Below, one piece after another: positions 43,059-51,746 of a DNA stretch of 64,000 bases. The notes beneath the pieces were generated by a model. It made no database searches. It was not told the origin of the DNA and saw nothing but the letters and a program-made list of their open reading frames with translations. Position 1 is the first letter of the stretch; each line of letters begins with the position of its first letter. The DNA lies in contig JABTUW010000004.1 in NCBI GenBank assembly GCA_015075185.1, positions 310,001-374,000 of the forward strand, written 5' to 3'. The stretch comes from Anaerolineales bacterium. GTDB lineage: Bacteria > Chloroflexota > Anaerolineae > 4572-78 > J111. The translations under genes were made by a program, and so were the position numbers.

Positions 43059-45164
43059 TTACAGGTGATCTCGAGGAATGACTGTCTGCCAGCTTTTACT
43101 AAATACTTGGCTCTCACCCTCGTAAGCGGCCAGAGAGTGGGCCAGGTAAAAATTATCGGCGTCGCAAGTCAACCGGCTGTCGGTTTCGAGGCGAACCTGC
43201 CAGCCGGCCCGCCGGTAGGCCAGGCGACATTGCAGCCGTTGGGCGGCCGAGAGCGGGTCGTCCTCCCGGATGGTAAACGTTTCCGTAGCCAAACCCTCCC
43301 ATTCCAGCCCGTTATCCGGCCGCCGCACGTGGCCGTCATCACTGATGATGGTTAGCTCCGTCGTCCCGTTGACCAGGTCGGTTTGGAGGGTATGCTGGCG
43401 GCCGGCCGGTCGCAGTTCCTCTATGGGCATTGGGGCCGAGGTTTCGACGGGCGCAAAGGGGGACAGGTTGGCGTCGGCTGGCTGGGGGGTACGGACCGGC
43501 AGGTGGAGGCGACTGCCGGCTCCTGTCGCCAGGGTAAGGGTTACCGGCCGGGGCGAGGGCCAGGCGTGCCGGGCGTAGGTGGGAGAAACAGCTACCCGCC
43601 AGCGATGGCCGGCCGGGAGACGATAGCCGATCATATTCAGCGGCACGCTTACCCGGTAAAGCCGGCCGGGTTCAAGCGGCGTGGGTTCGGCGGAGCCGTC
43701 CCGATGGGCCAGATTCAGCAGGCCGTATGTGACCAGGGTCGAGGCTCCGCTTGGGGCCACGTCGCATAGCCGAACGCCGAGCAGGGCCAGCGGCTGGTCG
43801 GCTGCCACGGTCAGCACCACCTCCGGCCGGCCCAAGATCTCCACCGCTTCGGTCAAGGGCGCACTGGTAAAGGGCAGGGCTTCACCGTCGGCCAGGCGCT
43901 GATCGGGCGCGAGTTCACCCCGCCCTCCGTACGACCCCCATTCGCCGCACCGCAGGCCGTGACTCTGCAACCCTTTGAAGGTCAAGTGGCGCTCCGGCCC
44001 GGCTGTGGTGTCTAAGGTCTGGGCCGCGCCGTTGCTGTTCAGGTAAAAGTCCCGGTCGGTTAGGTAAAGGGAGGGCCAAGCCGGGTCGGCGACCCAATGG
44101 CCCGGCCGTGTCTCGTACCAGGTGGCCGGGGGGGCGCTGTCCTGGATCCAGCTCCGCAGCATTGGCTCGGCCATAATGCCGGTGTCAATGCCTTTGAGCC
44201 AGTAATCCCACCAGCGCAGGCTCTCCTGCAAAAAACCAATAGCCGGGCCGGGAATCCCCTGTTCAGGATAAGTATGCGCCCAGGGGCCGATCAGTCCCTT
44301 GCGCGGCCCCGACAGACCGGCCAGCATGCGAGGAATCGAATTGTTGTAGCTGTCGGCCCAGCCGCCAACCAAATAGACCGGGATAGTGATAGACCCGTAA
44401 TTCTCACCGACCGAGCCGTGCCGCCAGTAGGCATCGCGCCGCTGGTGGCGCAGCCACGGCTCCACCCAGGTGCTGTTTTTGTCCAGCCGTTCCAGCCACA
44501 TCTCCCGCCAGCGCTCGCCCACATGGGCCGGGTCAGGCGGCGAAGGGTTCAGAGTAAACATAAAAGCAGCCCAGGGCAGCATCGTCGCGGTCAGCATGCA
44601 GCCGCCCATGTAATGCACGTCGTCGGTATAGCGGTTGTCGGTAAAGTCCACGGCGATGATTGCCTTGAGCGCCGGCGGCCGGCGCGCGGCCACCTGCAAG
44701 CTGTTGAACCCCCCCCAGGAGATGCCAAACATGCCGACGTTGCCGTCACACCAGGGCTGAGCAGCGATCCAGGCGATGACCTCCAGGGCATCGTCTTGCT
44801 CCTGGGCCAAATACTCGTCATAGAGGATGCCGTCGGAGTCACCGCTGCCGCGGATATCCACCCGTAGGCAGGCGTAACCATGCCCGGCCAGGTAAGGATG
44901 GCGCAGGGCGTCGCGAATGGAGGTGTGGTCATCTTTCCGGTAAGGCAGGTATTCCAGCAGCGCCGGTACTGGCTGGCGCTCCGCGTCCTCGGGCAGCCAA
45001 ATACGCGCCGCCAGCCGGGCGCCATCGGCCAGGGGAATCCAGACATTTTCAAAATTCCGGATTTTGTAGGGAAACTCGGTTTTAATGCGTGCAGGATTAA
45101 TGTTAAGGCCCCCTTTTTTATCTAGCCTTGTACCAATTGTGCTTTCAAATACTAAATTTCTCAC
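43059..45164 (-). CDS. CocE/NonD family (peptidase S15) hydrolase
   Basis: The 701-residue protein has an alpha/beta hydrolase domain with nucleophile Ser149 in MFGISWGGFNS, the family segment RVDIRGSGDSDG, and a later beta-rich jelly-roll domain as in X-Pro dipeptidyl peptidase and cocaine esterase. It is likely an acylase or esterase. No signal peptide is visible. The only start in frame is the GTG at 45164, which lies inside what looks like an intergenic repeat, so the N-terminus (about 30 residues) may be untranslated or wrong. It stands next to uxaC, possibly as part of polysaccharide or side-chain removal, but that is weak. Confidence 0.87.
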   Translation of the reverse strand: MRNLVFESTIGTRLDKKGGLNINPARIKTEFPYKIRNFENVWIPLADGARLAARIWLPEDAERQPVPALLEYLPYRKDDHTSIRDALRHPYLAGHGYACLRVDIRGSGDSDGILYDEYLAQEQDDALEVIAWIAAQPWCDGNVGMFGISWGGFNSLQVAARRPPALKAIIAVDFTDNRYTDDVHYMGGCMLTATMLPWAAFMFTLNPSPPDPAHVGERWREMWLERLDKNSTWVEPWLRHQRRDAYWRHGSVGENYGSITIPVYLVGGWADSYNNSIPRMLAGLSGPRKGLIGPWAHTYPEQGIPGPAIGFLQESLRWWDYWLKGIDTGIMAEPMLRSWIQDSAPPATWYETRPGHWVADPAWPSLYLTDRDFYLNSNGAAQTLDTTAGPERHLTFKGLQSHGLRCGEWGSYGGRGELAPDQRLADGEALPFTSAPLTEAVEILGRPEVVLTVAADQPLALLGVRLCDVAPSGASTLVTYGLLNLAHRDGSAEPTPLEPGRLYRVSVPLNMIGYRLPAGHRWRVAVSPTYARHAWPSPRPVTLTLATGAGSRLHLPVRTPQPADANLSPFAPVETSAPMPIEELRPAGRQHTLQTDLVNGTTELTIISDDGHVRRPDNGLEWEGLATETFTIREDDPLSAAQRLQCRLAYRRAGWQVRLETDSRLTCDADNFYLAHSLAAYEGESQVFSKSWQTVIPRDHL

Positions 45165-45261
45165 CGCAACGAGCGCAGAGGACGCTGAGATTCAACAAAA
45201 AAAACTCGGCGTCCTCAGCGTACTCTCCGGTAAATTGTGGCCTTTGGAAAGGCAGTTGGTA

Positions 45262-46653
45262 TTACTTCGGCCCAAGCATCTTTTCCGGGCGGACAACCTC
45301 ATCAAACTTTTCGCCGGTCAATAAATCCAACTCAATGGCTGTTTCCCGCAGAGTCTTGTTCTCGGCGTGGGCTTTTTTGGCGACTTTGGCAGCGTTGTCA
45401 TAGCCAATGTGGGGGTTGAGGGCGGTGACCAGCATGAGCGAGTTGTTGAGATAGCCCTGAATCACGGTCGTATTGGCCTCGATGCCGACGGCGCAGTGTT
45501 CATTGAACGACTCACAGGCGTCGGCCAGCAGGCGGATGGAGTTGAGCAGGTTGAAAATCATGACCGGCTTGAAGACGTTCAACTCAAAATTGCCGGACAT
45601 GCCGCCGATGTTGACAGCAACATCGTTGCCCATCACCTGGGCGCAAACCATGGTCATGGCCTCGGATTGGGTCGGGTTGACCTTGCCGGGCATAATCGAA
45701 CTGCCGGGTTCGTTTTCGGGGATGGTCAGTTCGCCGATACCGCAGCGAGGGCCGGAAGCCAGCCAACGCACGTCGTTAGCGATTTTGTTGAGCGAGGCAG
45801 CCAGCGTTTTCATCGCCCCGCTGGCAAAAACAATCGCATCGTGGCCGGCCAGCGACTCGAACTTGTTGGGGGCGGTACGGAAGGGCAGGCCCGTAATCTG
45901 GGCGATGTGGGCGGCAGCTTTGACCGCGAAGTCAGGGTGGGTGTTTAGCCCCGTACCCACGGCGGTGCCGCCTAAAGCTAATTCATACAGGCTTTCGAGG
46001 GCAAATTCGATCCGCTTCAAGTCATTGTCGAGCTGCTGGACATAGCCGGAAAATTCCTGGCCGAGGGTCAGCGGCACGGCGTCCATTAGGTGGGTCCGGC
46101 CAATTTTGATGATGTCCTTGAACTCCTCTGACTTGACTGCCAGCGTCTCGCGCAACTGCCTGACCATCGGCAGTAGGCGGCGGTTAATCTCCTCGGCGGC
46201 GGCGATGTGCATGGCGGTAGGAAAGGTATCGTTGGATGATTGGGCTTTGTTGACGTCGTCGTTGGGGTGGATGGGTTTTTTGCTGCCCATCACGCCCCCG
46301 GCCAGTTCGATGGCCCGGTTGGAGATGACCTCGTTGGCGTTCATATTGGTCTGGGTGCCACTGCCGGTTTGCCAGATGGAGAGCGGAAAATGTTCATCCA
46401 GCTTGCCTGCGATGACTTCATCGGCGGCCCGGAGAATCAGGTCGGCTTTTTCGGCGAAGTTGGGGTACAACTCTTTGTTGGTCAGGGCCGCTGCTTTTTT
46501 GAGAATGCCCAGGGCGCGAATCATCTCACGGGGAAAGCGGTCGTGTCCAATCTTGAAATGGATCAACGAGCGGGCCGTTTGCGCGCCGTAGTACTTATCC
46601 GTGGGTACTTGAATTTCGCCCATGGTGTCGGTTTCAATACGGTAGTTTGTCAT
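45262..46653 (-). CDS. fumC: class II fumarate hydratase
   Basis: The 463-residue protein carries the fumarase/aspartase signature GSSIMPGKVNPTQSE with its catalytic serine loop, along with SGTQTNMNANEV, SSNDTFPTAMH and GRTHLMDAVP. It hydrates fumarate to malate in the TCA cycle without an iron-sulfur cluster. Length and motifs are standard. A repeat module lies upstream (46672-46729). Confidence 0.96.
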   Translation of the reverse strand: MTNYRIETDTMGEIQVPTDKYYGAQTARSLIHFKIGHDRFPREMIRALGILKKAAALTNKELYPNFAEKADLILRAADEVIAGKLDEHFPLSIWQTGSGTQTNMNANEVISNRAIELAGGVMGSKKPIHPNDDVNKAQSSNDTFPTAMHIAAAEEINRRLLPMVRQLRETLAVKSEEFKDIIKIGRTHLMDAVPLTLGQEFSGYVQQLDNDLKRIEFALESLYELALGGTAVGTGLNTHPDFAVKAAAHIAQITGLPFRTAPNKFESLAGHDAIVFASGAMKTLAASLNKIANDVRWLASGPRCGIGELTIPENEPGSSIMPGKVNPTQSEAMTMVCAQVMGNDVAVNIGGMSGNFELNVFKPVMIFNLLNSIRLLADACESFNEHCAVGIEANTTVIQGYLNNSLMLVTALNPHIGYDNAAKVAKKAHAENKTLRETAIELDLLTGEKFDEVVRPEKMLGPK

Positions 46654-46671
46654 ATTACCTCCCTTAAAAAT

Positions 46672-46729
46672 CGTAGACGGTAAACGGTAGACGGCACCCC
46701 TTCGGGTGCGCCGAAGGGCGTAGACAGGG
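46672..46729. repeat. intergenic repeat module upstream of fumC
   Basis: GTAGACGGTAAACGGTAGACGG is followed by CCCCTTCGGG and CGAAGGGCGTAGACAGGG. The same parts occur in the same order upstream of the corrinoid gene at 10785-10887. It is probably a dispersed repeat and not a shared operator, as the two genes have no obvious common job. Confidence 0.5.
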
Positions 46730-46791
46730 AAATTATCTGTGGGAACATTCGGCTTTGGAGTCCTGCTACCTTGCTATCTGCTACCTTTTCA

Positions 46792-47499
46792 TTACCCCAG
46801 CGTAATCACATAAAACTCTTCGCGATAAACCTGGCGGCCGTACATATCTACCGCTTGGCTGCGCTCCATAACTCGTTTTGTCACAGCTTCCATATCCTTG
46901 ATCTGGCTGGCATGGCAGCGAATGGCGCTGAGTTTGGTCTCTAACACTTCGGTAATGTCTATCCAACGGTTCGCCTGCATCGTGCCGGCCAGGTAAACTT
47001 CTTTCACGGCGTGCGGTTCCAGGCTATCGTATAACAGTTCGGGGTGGTACATGCGGTTGCGGGCAGCCGGGAAAACAGCGTCAACGGCAACCTCGCCGGC
47101 AGCACGGTGGTCGGCGTGATTAATGTACATGCCCTGATAAAAGTAACGGGTGGGGTCGAGGGTAATGATCGCATCGGGTTTAAAGCGGCGGATTTCGGCC
47201 ACCACACGTTTGCGTAAATTGAGGGTGGATTGCAGTTCGCCGTCCGGCTCGTCAAAAAAGATGACCTGCTTCACCCCTAACACATTGGCCGCAGCCTGCT
47301 GTTCCTCCCGGCGAACCGCCACCAAATTTTCAGGAGTCATAGTGGGGTCATCGCTGCCCTTGTTGCCGTTGGTCAAAATAAGATAAATAACTTCTGCGCC
47401 CGCAGCGCACCACTGGGCAATGGTTCCCCCGCTGAAAAATTCGGGGTCATCAGGATGGGCCATGATCACCAAGGTCCGGCCGGGAATGGGTGGAGTCAA
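46792..47499 (-). CDS. PIG-L/LmbE-family deacetylase
   Basis: The 235-residue protein has the zinc motif AHPDDPEF (His15, Asp18) near the N-terminus and a second ligand region YINHADHRAAGE. The family removes N-acetyl groups from sugars such as N-acetylglucosamine conjugates. It may be involved in mycothiol/bacillithiol-like cofactors or cell-wall glycan modification; the context gives no hint. It has no signal peptide. Confidence 0.87.
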   Translation of the reverse strand: MTPPIPGRTLVIMAHPDDPEFFSGGTIAQWCAAGAEVIYLILTNGNKGSDDPTMTPENLVAVRREEQQAAANVLGVKQVIFFDEPDGELQSTLNLRKRVVAEIRRFKPDAIITLDPTRYFYQGMYINHADHRAAGEVAVDAVFPAARNRMYHPELLYDSLEPHAVKEVYLAGTMQANRWIDITEVLETKLSAIRCHASQIKDMEAVTKRVMERSQAVDMYGRQVYREEFYVITLG

Positions 47500-47525
47500 C
47501 GTTATTACCTCGATTTCATAGAAAT

Positions 47526-47567
47526 AAAAAGCGGCTCGCTCGCTAAAGCAGCGCAGTCCGCTTTTTT
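47526..47567. terminator. bidirectional terminator downstream of the ferredoxin gene
   Basis: AAAAAGCGG (47526-47534) pairs with CCGCTTTTT (47558-47566), with A/T runs on both ends, so it can end transcription from either strand. It follows the ferredoxin gene on the minus strand and lies upstream of the deacetylase. Confidence 0.75.
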
Positions 47568-47597
47568 GTTATCTATTAGGCTAGAATGACGCAATTA

Positions 47598-47891
47598 TCA
47601 ATGGCGTTGTTCGTCCAAATCATAATCCCAGTAGCCGGGGCCTTCAGAGAAATAGGCGGCATTACGGGCGGTGTCGGCCTCATATTCGGCCGGGACATCT
47701 TCCTCCGGGAAAATGGCTTCGGGCGGGCAAACCGGGACGCATGCGCCGCAGTCAATACAGGTGTCGGGATCAATAAAAAAGAGATCACCCCAGACGGGAT
47801 CACCCTTGGGGCCGGGGATGATGCAGTCTACCGGGCAAACTTCAACGCAGTCGCCCTCGCGAGTGCAAAGTGCAGTGATTGTGTGGGTCAT
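47598..47891 (-). CDS. 4Fe-4S ferredoxin (7Fe type)
   Basis: The 97-residue protein has two iron-sulfur motifs: Cys9, Cys15, Cys19 and Cys23 (CVEVCPVDC) and Cys45, Cys48, Cys51 and Cys55 (CIDCGACVPVC). The C-terminus is acidic. Such ferredoxins are cytoplasmic electron carriers. AGGAGGA precedes the ATG. It is next to a Rieske protein and SOD, suggesting an oxidative-stress or electron-supply group. Confidence 0.93.
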   Translation of the reverse strand: MTHTITALCTREGDCVEVCPVDCIIPGPKGDPVWGDLFFIDPDTCIDCGACVPVCPPEAIFPEEDVPAEYEADTARNAAYFSEGPGYWDYDLDEQRH

Positions 47892-47936
47892 TAAAATCCT
47901 CCTAAAATTGATATGAAAGTTGTTAAAGGGTTGGAG

Positions 47937-48248
47937 CTAATTTATTTCGATAAAAATGGAGCAACCTTCAATATGGACCGGGTAAGTAGTAACTGGCTTA
48001 ACTGCCTGGCCGCCACAATACTGCCCCGTGGTCACATCAAATTGGGCGCCGTGCCAGGGACAGGTAACAATTTTGCCATACAAACGTCCTTCGGCCAGGG
48101 GACCCGTGCTGTGCGGGCAAACGTTACTGATAGCATAGAACGAGCCATCCACATTAAATAATGCAATTTCGTGCCCTTTAGCTTTGACCAGCCTGCTTTT
48201 GCCGGGAGGGATTTGGTCGGTTTGGGCAACTTTAACGCGCTCGCTCAT
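47937..48248 (-). CDS. Rieske [2Fe-2S] ferredoxin
   Basis: The 103-residue soluble protein has Cys44/His46 (CPHSTG) and Cys63/His66 (CPWHG), the Rieske ligands. It resembles the small Rieske ferredoxins that serve ring-hydroxylating dioxygenases or nitrite reductase small subunits. No oxygenase is seen nearby. It lies 45 bases upstream of the ferredoxin gene. Confidence 0.92.
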   Translation of the reverse strand: MSERVKVAQTDQIPPGKSRLVKAKGHEIALFNVDGSFYAISNVCPHSTGPLAEGRLYGKIVTCPWHGAQFDVTTGQYCGGQAVKPVTTYPVHIEGCSIFIEIN

Positions 48249-48332
48249 AATTTATTGGGTACAAATTTCACAAGGCCATTGTAGTCCCATCGAAAAAAAA
48301 TGTCAACAGCCTTTAAGCCTAATTTTTGAGAC

Positions 48333-48365
48333 AAAAAATAGCCGGATCATCGCTGACCCGGCTAT
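48333..48365 (-). terminator. rho-independent terminator of the SOD gene
   Basis: ATAGCCGG (48338-48345) and CCGGCTAT (48358-48365) form an 8-bp stem. On the minus strand it is followed by a run of Ts (complement of 48333-48338). It lies 29 bases after the SOD stop codon. Confidence 0.82.
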
Positions 48366-48394
48366 GATACCATCTATTATCTTATGAAAGCTGC

Positions 48395-49021
48395 TTATTT
48401 AGCTGCGGCGTAGTTTTTAGCCACCTGGTCCCAGTTGACCACATTCCACCAGGCGGCGATGTAGTCGGGACGGCGGTTTTGATAGTTGAGATAATAAGCG
48501 TGTTCCCAAACATCAATACCCAGAATCGGTGTGCCTTCGCAGCCGGCGATAGCCTTGCCCATCAGCGGGTTGTCTTGGTTAGCCGTGGAGCAGATTTCAA
48601 GCTTGCCCCCATTGACTACCAGCCAGGCCCAGCCGCTGCCGAAGCGGCTCACGCCCGCTTTGGCAAACTGCTCTTTGAAGCTGGCAAAGGAGCCGAAGGT
48701 CGAGTTGATGTCCGCCGCCAGACTGCCGCCAGGCTCACCGCCACTGTTGGGACCCATCAGCAGCCAGAACATCGAGTGATTCAAATGCCCGCCGCCATTG
48801 TTGCGAACAGCCGGGCGGATATTTTCGGGTACGGCACTTAAGCTTTTGATCAGATCCTCAATGCTTTTGCTTTGCAGGTCGGCGTGACCTTCCAGGGCTG
48901 TGTTCAGATTATTGACATAAGCCTGATGATGCTTGCCGTGATGGATTTCCATCGTCCGGGCATCAATGTGCGGTTCTAATGCATTAGAAGCATAGGGCAG
49001 AGCCGGTAATTCAAAAGCCAT
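48395..49021 (-). CDS. iron/manganese superoxide dismutase
   Basis: The 208-residue protein has the metal ligands in the usual places: His27 in EIHHGKHH, a histidine in GGHLNHSMFW, and Asp and His in the signature DVWEHAYY. It converts superoxide to peroxide and oxygen in the cytoplasm. It is monocistronic with its own terminator. An AAAGGAG ribosome site precedes the ATG. Confidence 0.96.
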   Translation of the reverse strand: MAFELPALPYASNALEPHIDARTMEIHHGKHHQAYVNNLNTALEGHADLQSKSIEDLIKSLSAVPENIRPAVRNNGGGHLNHSMFWLLMGPNSGGEPGGSLAADINSTFGSFASFKEQFAKAGVSRFGSGWAWLVVNGGKLEICSTANQDNPLMGKAIAGCEGTPILGIDVWEHAYYLNYQNRRPDYIAAWWNVVNWDQVAKNYAAAK

Positions 49022-49306
49022 AGCTAAAACTCTCCTTTTATAATAAAAATGTTTTTAAGCTAAAATTGACGCAGTTGAGGTGTTGATTGGGACGACTGGA
49101 GGGAGTACCCAAAGGGTATTATGTTACGAAATCCCCAAGACATTCCTTAAATAAGGGGAGGGAACTACTATTATAGACAGGGCTTTGGGGCTTGTCAAAA
49201 TTGAGTGCTTAAATGCAATTGACGAGATAGCACGGGTGCGGTACAATCCTCCGCAGACGTGTAACGTTTTACTTTGAACGTGCATGTCAATAATGAGGAG
49301 GTTACT

Positions 49307-49585
49307 TTGATTAATCATACCTGTTTCAAGTGCAAACGGCGCTTTGAATTAGACCCTGTCTTTGTCGGGTTTGAGCTAAGCAAGCTGAACAAGAAAAAGC
49401 CCAGCTATTACCAGGCGGTTTGTCCGGCTTGCCGGGCCATTAATAAAGTTTCGGTCAGCCAGATGCAGGCTGAACTGGACAGTGTAGCCGACGAAATCCA
49501 GGCTATGATGGCCGACTACGAAAAAAAGAAGGCCGAGGCCAAGGTTGAGGCTCAGGCTGAGAGGGAAGCCAAGTCAGAGAAGTGA
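49307..49585 (+). CDS. small zinc-ribbon protein
   Basis: The 92-residue protein has two CxxC motifs (CFKC at 6-9 and CPAC about 37 residues later) that should bind zinc, then a charged helix rich in Glu, Lys and Ala. The TTG at 49307 is preferred because GAGGAGG lies five bases before it; the frame is open to 49274. Function is unknown. It overlaps no other gene and precedes the CinA-NadD-like fusion by nine bases. Confidence 0.7.
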   Translation: MINHTCFKCKRRFELDPVFVGFELSKLNKKKPSYYQAVCPACRAINKVSVSQMQAELDSVADEIQAMMADYEKKKAEAKVEAQAEREAKSEK

Positions 49586-49594
49586 GAACCGATT

Positions 49595-50761
49595 TTGGAT
49601 ATTTCCCTCGCAGATCTGGAAGAACCGATCCGAGCGATCCATGCGGCTTCACCGATGGTGGTCATCGAATTTGCCGGGGCCGGAGCGCAGGCGCTGGCCT
49701 GGCTGCATGGCGTGTCCGGCTCGTCGCGGACAGTGCTGGAAGCGACCGACCGCTATGCGGCCACCTCGCTCGTCACTCTGCTAGGCTTCGAGCCGGCACA
49801 ATTTACTTCGCCTGAAGTGGCCCGGACCATGGCCACCAAGGCTTACATCCGGGCGCGCCAATTGGCCGAGCCGAGGACGCCTGTGGCCGGGATCGGTTCC
49901 ACGGCGACCATCGCTACCGACCGAACCAAGCGCGGCGACCACCGCTGCTGCGTGGCTGTGTGTGACGCCCATGGCGTGACCTCTTACGCCTTGACTCTGA
50001 CCAAGGGCTTGCGGACGCGCCAGCAGGAAGAGTATCTGGTCAGCCTGCTCATTCTGCGGGCGTTGGCTGACGTCTGCGGGGTGAAGGGGCTGCCTGCGCC
50101 TATACTATCCGGCGACGAGGCCTTGGTCGAGCATTTTGAGCCGGTTGATTTAATCTCTCGCTTGCTGGCCCAGGAGGTTGAGTGGGTTGCCGTTGCCCCG
50201 GATGGCCAGATGAGCGCCGGTGAAACCCTGCCCCATATCGCCCTGCTGTCAGGTGCTTTTAACCCGCTTCACGAGGCTCATCGGCGGCTGGCCGAGACAG
50301 CGGCAGGGATCCTGAGGCAAGAGGTTTATTTTGAGCTGGCCCTGGTTAATGCCGATAAAGCACCGATCAGCCTGGAAGCAGCCCAGCGGCGGGTAGCCCA
50401 GTTTACCGGTTTGGGCACGGTTATTCTGACTCGCGCTCCCCTGTTCAGTCAAAAGGCCCAGCTTTTTCCGCACAGCGTTTTTGTCCTGGGGATTGATACC
50501 GTGGAACGGCTGATCCAGCCGCGCTTTTATCACAACGATCCGGCCGAAATGCTGGCCTCGTTCAAAACTATTCGCACGGCCGGCTGTCGCTTTCTGGTAG
50601 CAGGCCGGCTACGAGGCAATCATTTTCTTACCCTGCAAGATTTGGACCTGCCGCAGGGGTATCGCGAATTATTTGAAGAAATTCCGAGTTTTCGCATGGA
50701 CATCTCTTCAACTGCTATTCGGGAGGGAAATGTGGTACACTCAACAGAAATAAAAAATTAG
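49595..50761 (+). CDS. fusion of CinA/PncC-like and NadD-like nucleotidyltransferase domains
   Basis: The 388-residue protein starts at TTG. Residues 1-190 resemble the CinA C-terminal/PncC fold (GAGAQALAWLHGVSGSSRTV, PVAGIGSTATIATDRTKRG), but the catalytic ESCTGG serine site is replaced by EFAGAG. Residues 205-388 are a nucleotidylyltransferase with SGAFNPLHEAH (usual GxFxPxHxGH) and DISSTAIRE (usual ISSTxIR), as in NadD. Together this would suit NAD salvage, deamidating NMN and then adenylating the product, although the first domain looks inactive. Plants carry a similar domain pair. It starts nine bases after the zinc-ribbon gene. Confidence 0.82.
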   Translation: MDISLADLEEPIRAIHAASPMVVIEFAGAGAQALAWLHGVSGSSRTVLEATDRYAATSLVTLLGFEPAQFTSPEVARTMATKAYIRARQLAEPRTPVAGIGSTATIATDRTKRGDHRCCVAVCDAHGVTSYALTLTKGLRTRQQEEYLVSLLILRALADVCGVKGLPAPILSGDEALVEHFEPVDLISRLLAQEVEWVAVAPDGQMSAGETLPHIALLSGAFNPLHEAHRRLAETAAGILRQEVYFELALVNADKAPISLEAAQRRVAQFTGLGTVILTRAPLFSQKAQLFPHSVFVLGIDTVERLIQPRFYHNDPAEMLASFKTIRTAGCRFLVAGRLRGNHFLTLQDLDLPQGYRELFEEIPSFRMDISSTAIREGNVVHSTEIKN

Positions 50762-50832
50762 AAATAAGAAATTAATTATCCACCTACCGATGCCCAAATT
50801 CTTATTTCTCGTTTCTTCATTCTTAATTCTTA
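50757..50832. repeat. AT-rich inverted repeat between fusion gene and corrinoid gene
   Basis: AGAAATAAGAAATT pairs with AAATTCTTATTTCT around a loop, with a further copy of ATTCTTAATTCTT. It overlaps the last codons of the upstream gene. It may act as a weak hairpin or simply be a repeat. Confidence 0.4.
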
Positions 50833-50851
50833 AGGAGTCAAATAACATCTG

Positions 50852-51520
50852 ATGAGTCGCCGTGAAGAAATTTTAGATGGATTGTATGAACATACCCTGG
50901 ATGGGGAAGCTGAGCCGGTCAAGGCGCTGGTCAAGGAGGGTCTGGAACTCGGCATCGAGCCGATCAGCATACTCTTTGATGCGCTGATTCCGGCCCTGGA
51001 AGAAGTTGGGCGCCTGTTTGAGCAGGGTGAATATTTTGTGCCCGAAATGCTCATCGCCGCCCGTGCCATGCAGGGCGCGATGGACATCCTCAAGCCGCTG
51101 CTGCTCTCCAACGCCAATATTCAAATTGGGACGTATGTGATGGCAACGGTGAAGGGTGACATCCACGACATCGGCAAAAATCTGTGCAACATTATGCTCG
51201 AAGGGGCGGGTTTCAAAGTGGTGGACTTGGGGGTCAACTGTCCACCGGAGAAATACGTGGCCGCGGTGATTGAGCATAAAGCCGAATTGGTCGGCATGAG
51301 CGCCTTTTTGACCACAACTATGCCTATGTTCAAGAAGAATATCGAAGCCTTTAAAGAGGCTGGCCTCCGGGACAAGGTCAAAATCATGGTCGGCGGCGCG
51401 CCGGTGACGCAGGAGTACTGCGAGGTGGTTGGCGCGGACGGCTACGCCCCTGATGCCAGCTCATGCGTGCGGCTGGCCAAACAGTTGTTAGCGGAGCTGA
51501 AAGAGAAGCAGATAGCGTAA
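50852..51520 (+). CDS. second corrinoid (B12-binding) methyltransferase protein
   Basis: The 222-residue protein has a helical cap (YFVPEMLIAARAMQ) and the B12-binding motif D103-I-H105-D-I-G108 followed by GGAPVT and GADGYAPDAS. It matches the protein at 10126-10761 in design but clearly differs in sequence. No methyltransferase gene is adjacent, so it is an orphan here. It might share the RACE activator and pterin-binding partner encoded at 20548-23710, or have partners outside the window. It starts 90 bases after the fusion gene. AAGGAGT precedes the ATG. Confidence 0.9.
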   Translation: MSRREEILDGLYEHTLDGEAEPVKALVKEGLELGIEPISILFDALIPALEEVGRLFEQGEYFVPEMLIAARAMQGAMDILKPLLLSNANIQIGTYVMATVKGDIHDIGKNLCNIMLEGAGFKVVDLGVNCPPEKYVAAVIEHKAELVGMSAFLTTTMPMFKKNIEAFKEAGLRDKVKIMVGGAPVTQEYCEVVGADGYAPDASSCVRLAKQLLAELKEKQIA

Positions 51521-51618
51521 TAAAGATACCGTAGAGGTTTCTAAAATCTCTGTGGTTTGGAAGAAGGGGTACTCGGTCTGCCGGACTAGCTCTGACTGCA
51601 TTCATCAACGGGAGGATA

Positions 51619-51646
51619 TGTAGGACAAACTTAAGTTTGTCCTACA
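51619..51646. repeat. perfect 28-bp palindrome
   Basis: TGTAGGACAAACTT and its reverse complement abut with no spacer. It lies just upstream of the DeoR promoter and might act as a terminator for the corrinoid gene. Shares style with 237-266, 31113-31140 and 60892-60932. A degenerate relative is near 2627-2660. Confidence 0.85.
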
Positions 51647-51653
51647 TTTGTAT

Positions 51654-51702
51654 TTGACAAGAAATTTTTTTAGCCCTATAATACTTTCGATTTCTTACGA
51701 AA
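51654..51702 (+). promoter_or_regulatory. consensus sigma-70 promoter with possible DeoR operator
   Basis: TTGACA (51654-51659), exactly 17 bases, then TATAAT (51677-51682) is a perfect consensus promoter. Just downstream, TTTCG (51685-51689) and CGAAA (51698-51702) form an inverted repeat where a repressor could block the start site. It drives the DeoR regulator and probably the ABC operon. Confidence 0.85.
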
Positions 51703-51746
51703 TATCCCCTTCTTGATTTATTCCGAAAGCTACAAAGAGGTGGCCA

